From: FEN-1297 sp963843605
Lineage (GTDB): Bacteria; Bacteroidota; Ignavibacteria; Ignavibacteriales; Ignavibacteriaceae
Assembly (NCBI GenBank): GCA_963843605.1
Contig: CAWJLA010000004.1
Coordinates: 186,001-250,000, forward strand
Direction of reading: 5' to 3'
Length of the DNA stretch: 64,000 nt
Under the pieces are notes generated by a model. The model did no database searches. It saw only the letters and a list, made by a program, of their open reading frames with translations, and was not told where the DNA came from. The translations under genes were made by a program, and so were the position numbers. How positions within the stretch are numbered: the stretch's first letter is position 1; every line of letters begins with the position of its first letter. Of the stretch, positions 62,556 through 64,000 are shown piece after piece.

Positions 62556-64000
62556 CTACCGGTTTATCAATGTAACAAAACACGCCGCATCCAAAGAAAA
62601 TTCAGCGGTACCGTTTGCGACATTAACCGATTTAATTTTTTCCATAGAGTGAGTTTTATCTGTCATATAAAGATTCAAAGATTTGACATTCGACGGTATT
62701 CCTTTTATTGTTACTTCCCTTTTCGCTCCGTCATTGACAATTTGAAATGTATATATTCCGTCTTTAATGTCACCGTAAGCAACGCTGCTAATTTCCGGTC
62801 TGTTGCAGGATATAGGAAGATAGAAAGAGCCTCCCGGAGTTAGGCTTAATTGTTTTAAGTTCCAGAACCGCTGGGTTGGTTTTAGAGGACCTTTAGTGCC
62901 ATAAATTCCTGCGCCTGTTAAAACGGAATAATCGGAAGTAAGCTGCCATTGTAAAATCGACTTGGCCTGACAGATTGAATAAATGCGCACGTACATATCT
63001 ATTTCATTTAATGCATAAGACGGCTCTAAAAATATATCCGGATATCTCCAGGCCCTGCATCTGTACTGCCTTCACCCACTATAAGAGGTATGTTAAGTTC
63101 CCTGGCAATATCCGACCAAATAGAAAGCGTCCAGTTATTATATCCGCGCCATGAATGGAACGATACGGCACCTATATATTTATAAGTTGCCGGATCGTTT
63201 AATGCAGGCGTTAAAAATCCGTAGGTATTTGCGTCAGAGTTATCACCGAGCAATAATTTTGTAGATAATCCTTTTGAAGCAAGAAAAGCGCCGAACTGTT
63301 TAATAAATTCCGCATGTTCCTCTCCGGTTTGCCGCACATTTATCCCCAGATCCGATTCGTTGAAAGAGAATAGATCTGGTGATACTCCGTATTTTTCTTT
63401 TAAAAAAATCAAATATGCACCTAATGATTTTATAATGCTTCTCATTTTCATTTGATTTAGCGGGTTACCGAAGGGATCGCCGGGTTTCTTAGGTTCGAAA
63501 TTGGGTTTCCCTATTATTGCCCAGGCCGGAGGGTACCAAATGCTTAAAATAATATGTATATTTTTTTTAGCAAGCCTTTGGGCCATTTCCATTGCATCAG
63601 CAACACGTTCGTCAATATGCCCGGCCCTGGCTTCAGCAAGCGGATCGATGCTTTCATCTCGCTGCCAGTTAAACCAAGGCATTTCCACCCTGCCCCATTT
63701 TACATCAAGATTATTAAGACAATAATTAATAACTTCAGGATCTCTTTCTGCGTTCTGAAGACGGAAATTGCCTCCTATTCCGTCAAACTCTCTTCCGGGG
63801 TGCAGTGTATCCAATACCATTTCTACCGGTTGTCTGTCGATTTTTCCTGAAACGGATAGATTAAAAACTTTATTTACGGTCATACCTTTTAGGGCATTGC
63901 CCGATATCATCGTAAAATAAACAACGGTGTTACCGTCTCCAAAAAATGAGTTACCTTTTATAACATAAATTTCGGTGTATTCGTTCGTACTCAGTTCAAT
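62556..64000 (-). CDS. GH30-like glycoside hydrolase (5' end outside window, one frameshift)
   Basis: The frame is open to the window end, so the start lies upstream. A (beta/alpha)8 clan GH-A domain is visible: EFDGIGGNF, VKWGRVEMPWFNWQRDE, ILSIWYPPAWAI, then the likely acid/base glutamate in LFSFNESDLG and the nucleophile glutamate in IPLIVGEGSTD. A C-terminal beta domain follows (ISSVAYGDIKDGIYTFQIVN). The two halves are in different frames; restoring one G in the run at 63051-63055 gives DAGAWRYPDIFLEPSYALNEIDMYVR. It probably acts on the glycan whose products the GPH symporter and GH130 enzyme handle. Confidence 0.8.

Overview
The window comes from a low-GC Gram-negative bacterium of the Bacteroidota/Chlorobiota/Ignavibacteriota assemblage, most likely close to Ignavibacteria. 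The supporting evidence is a secreted protein with a type IX secretion C-terminal sorting domain of the NYPNPFNP type, a short RpoD with the ITNRES-like N terminus seen in this group, a Bacteroides-type promoter (TTTG-N20-TATATTTG) before tRNA-Tyr, and generally AT-rich spacers. No phage, insertion sequence or CRISPR array is visible. The assignment is inference from single genes; no database search was possible.

Layout. 1-12.7 kb holds assorted single genes: ornithine aminotransferase, an orphan REC-HPt protein, PAP2 phosphatase, GNAT, FabF, YbjQ, cupin, DinB, M1 peptidase, a TlpA-like thioredoxin, a LolA-like protein and an ABC exporter pair. 13.5-25.2 kb holds class II ribonucleotide reductase, a rhodanese, an NlpC/P60 lipoprotein, RpoD, DeoB, a GAF/degenerate-GGDEF membrane protein, EngB and a T9SS cargo protein. 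25.6-45.1 kb is one long minus-strand translation block in classic order: rpsL-rpsG-fusA-tuf, then the S10, spc and alpha clusters down to rpoA-rplQ, with secY, map and infA embedded. 45.2-56.4 kb is secE-nusG-rplKAJL-rpoBC, also minus strand. 56.4-57.9 kb is the tRNA Tyr-Gly-Thr-Trp cluster with rpmG and a GIY-YIG gene. 58-64 kb is a carbohydrate locus: a GH130 phosphorylase, a GPH-type sugar symporter, a PD40 beta-propeller protein and a GH30-like glycosidase that runs off the window.

Two things stand out. First, between about 27.2 and 38.8 kb I count 24 single-base reading-frame breaks in 14 conserved translation genes. Nearly all are one extra base, and the protein sequence on both sides is well conserved. 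RpoB, RpoC, NrdJ and the first 18 kb are essentially clean. This looks most like uncorrected consensus error, but it is tightly localised. Second, the tRNA cluster contains decayed or chimeric tRNA 5' halves. Two tandem 109-bp units carry the 5' half of tRNA-Gly with the anticodon arm replaced by a short palindrome. Two different tRNA fragments (Gly and Trp) carry a 20-bp palindrome-like insertion at exactly the same D-loop position. A tRNA-Gln gene with its own terminator also sits inside the spc operon between rplR and rpsE.

Together the window is mostly core information-processing machinery on the minus strand, flanked by envelope, nucleotide and sugar-utilisation genes. Coordinates of frameshifted genes given here span the whole reconstructed gene.
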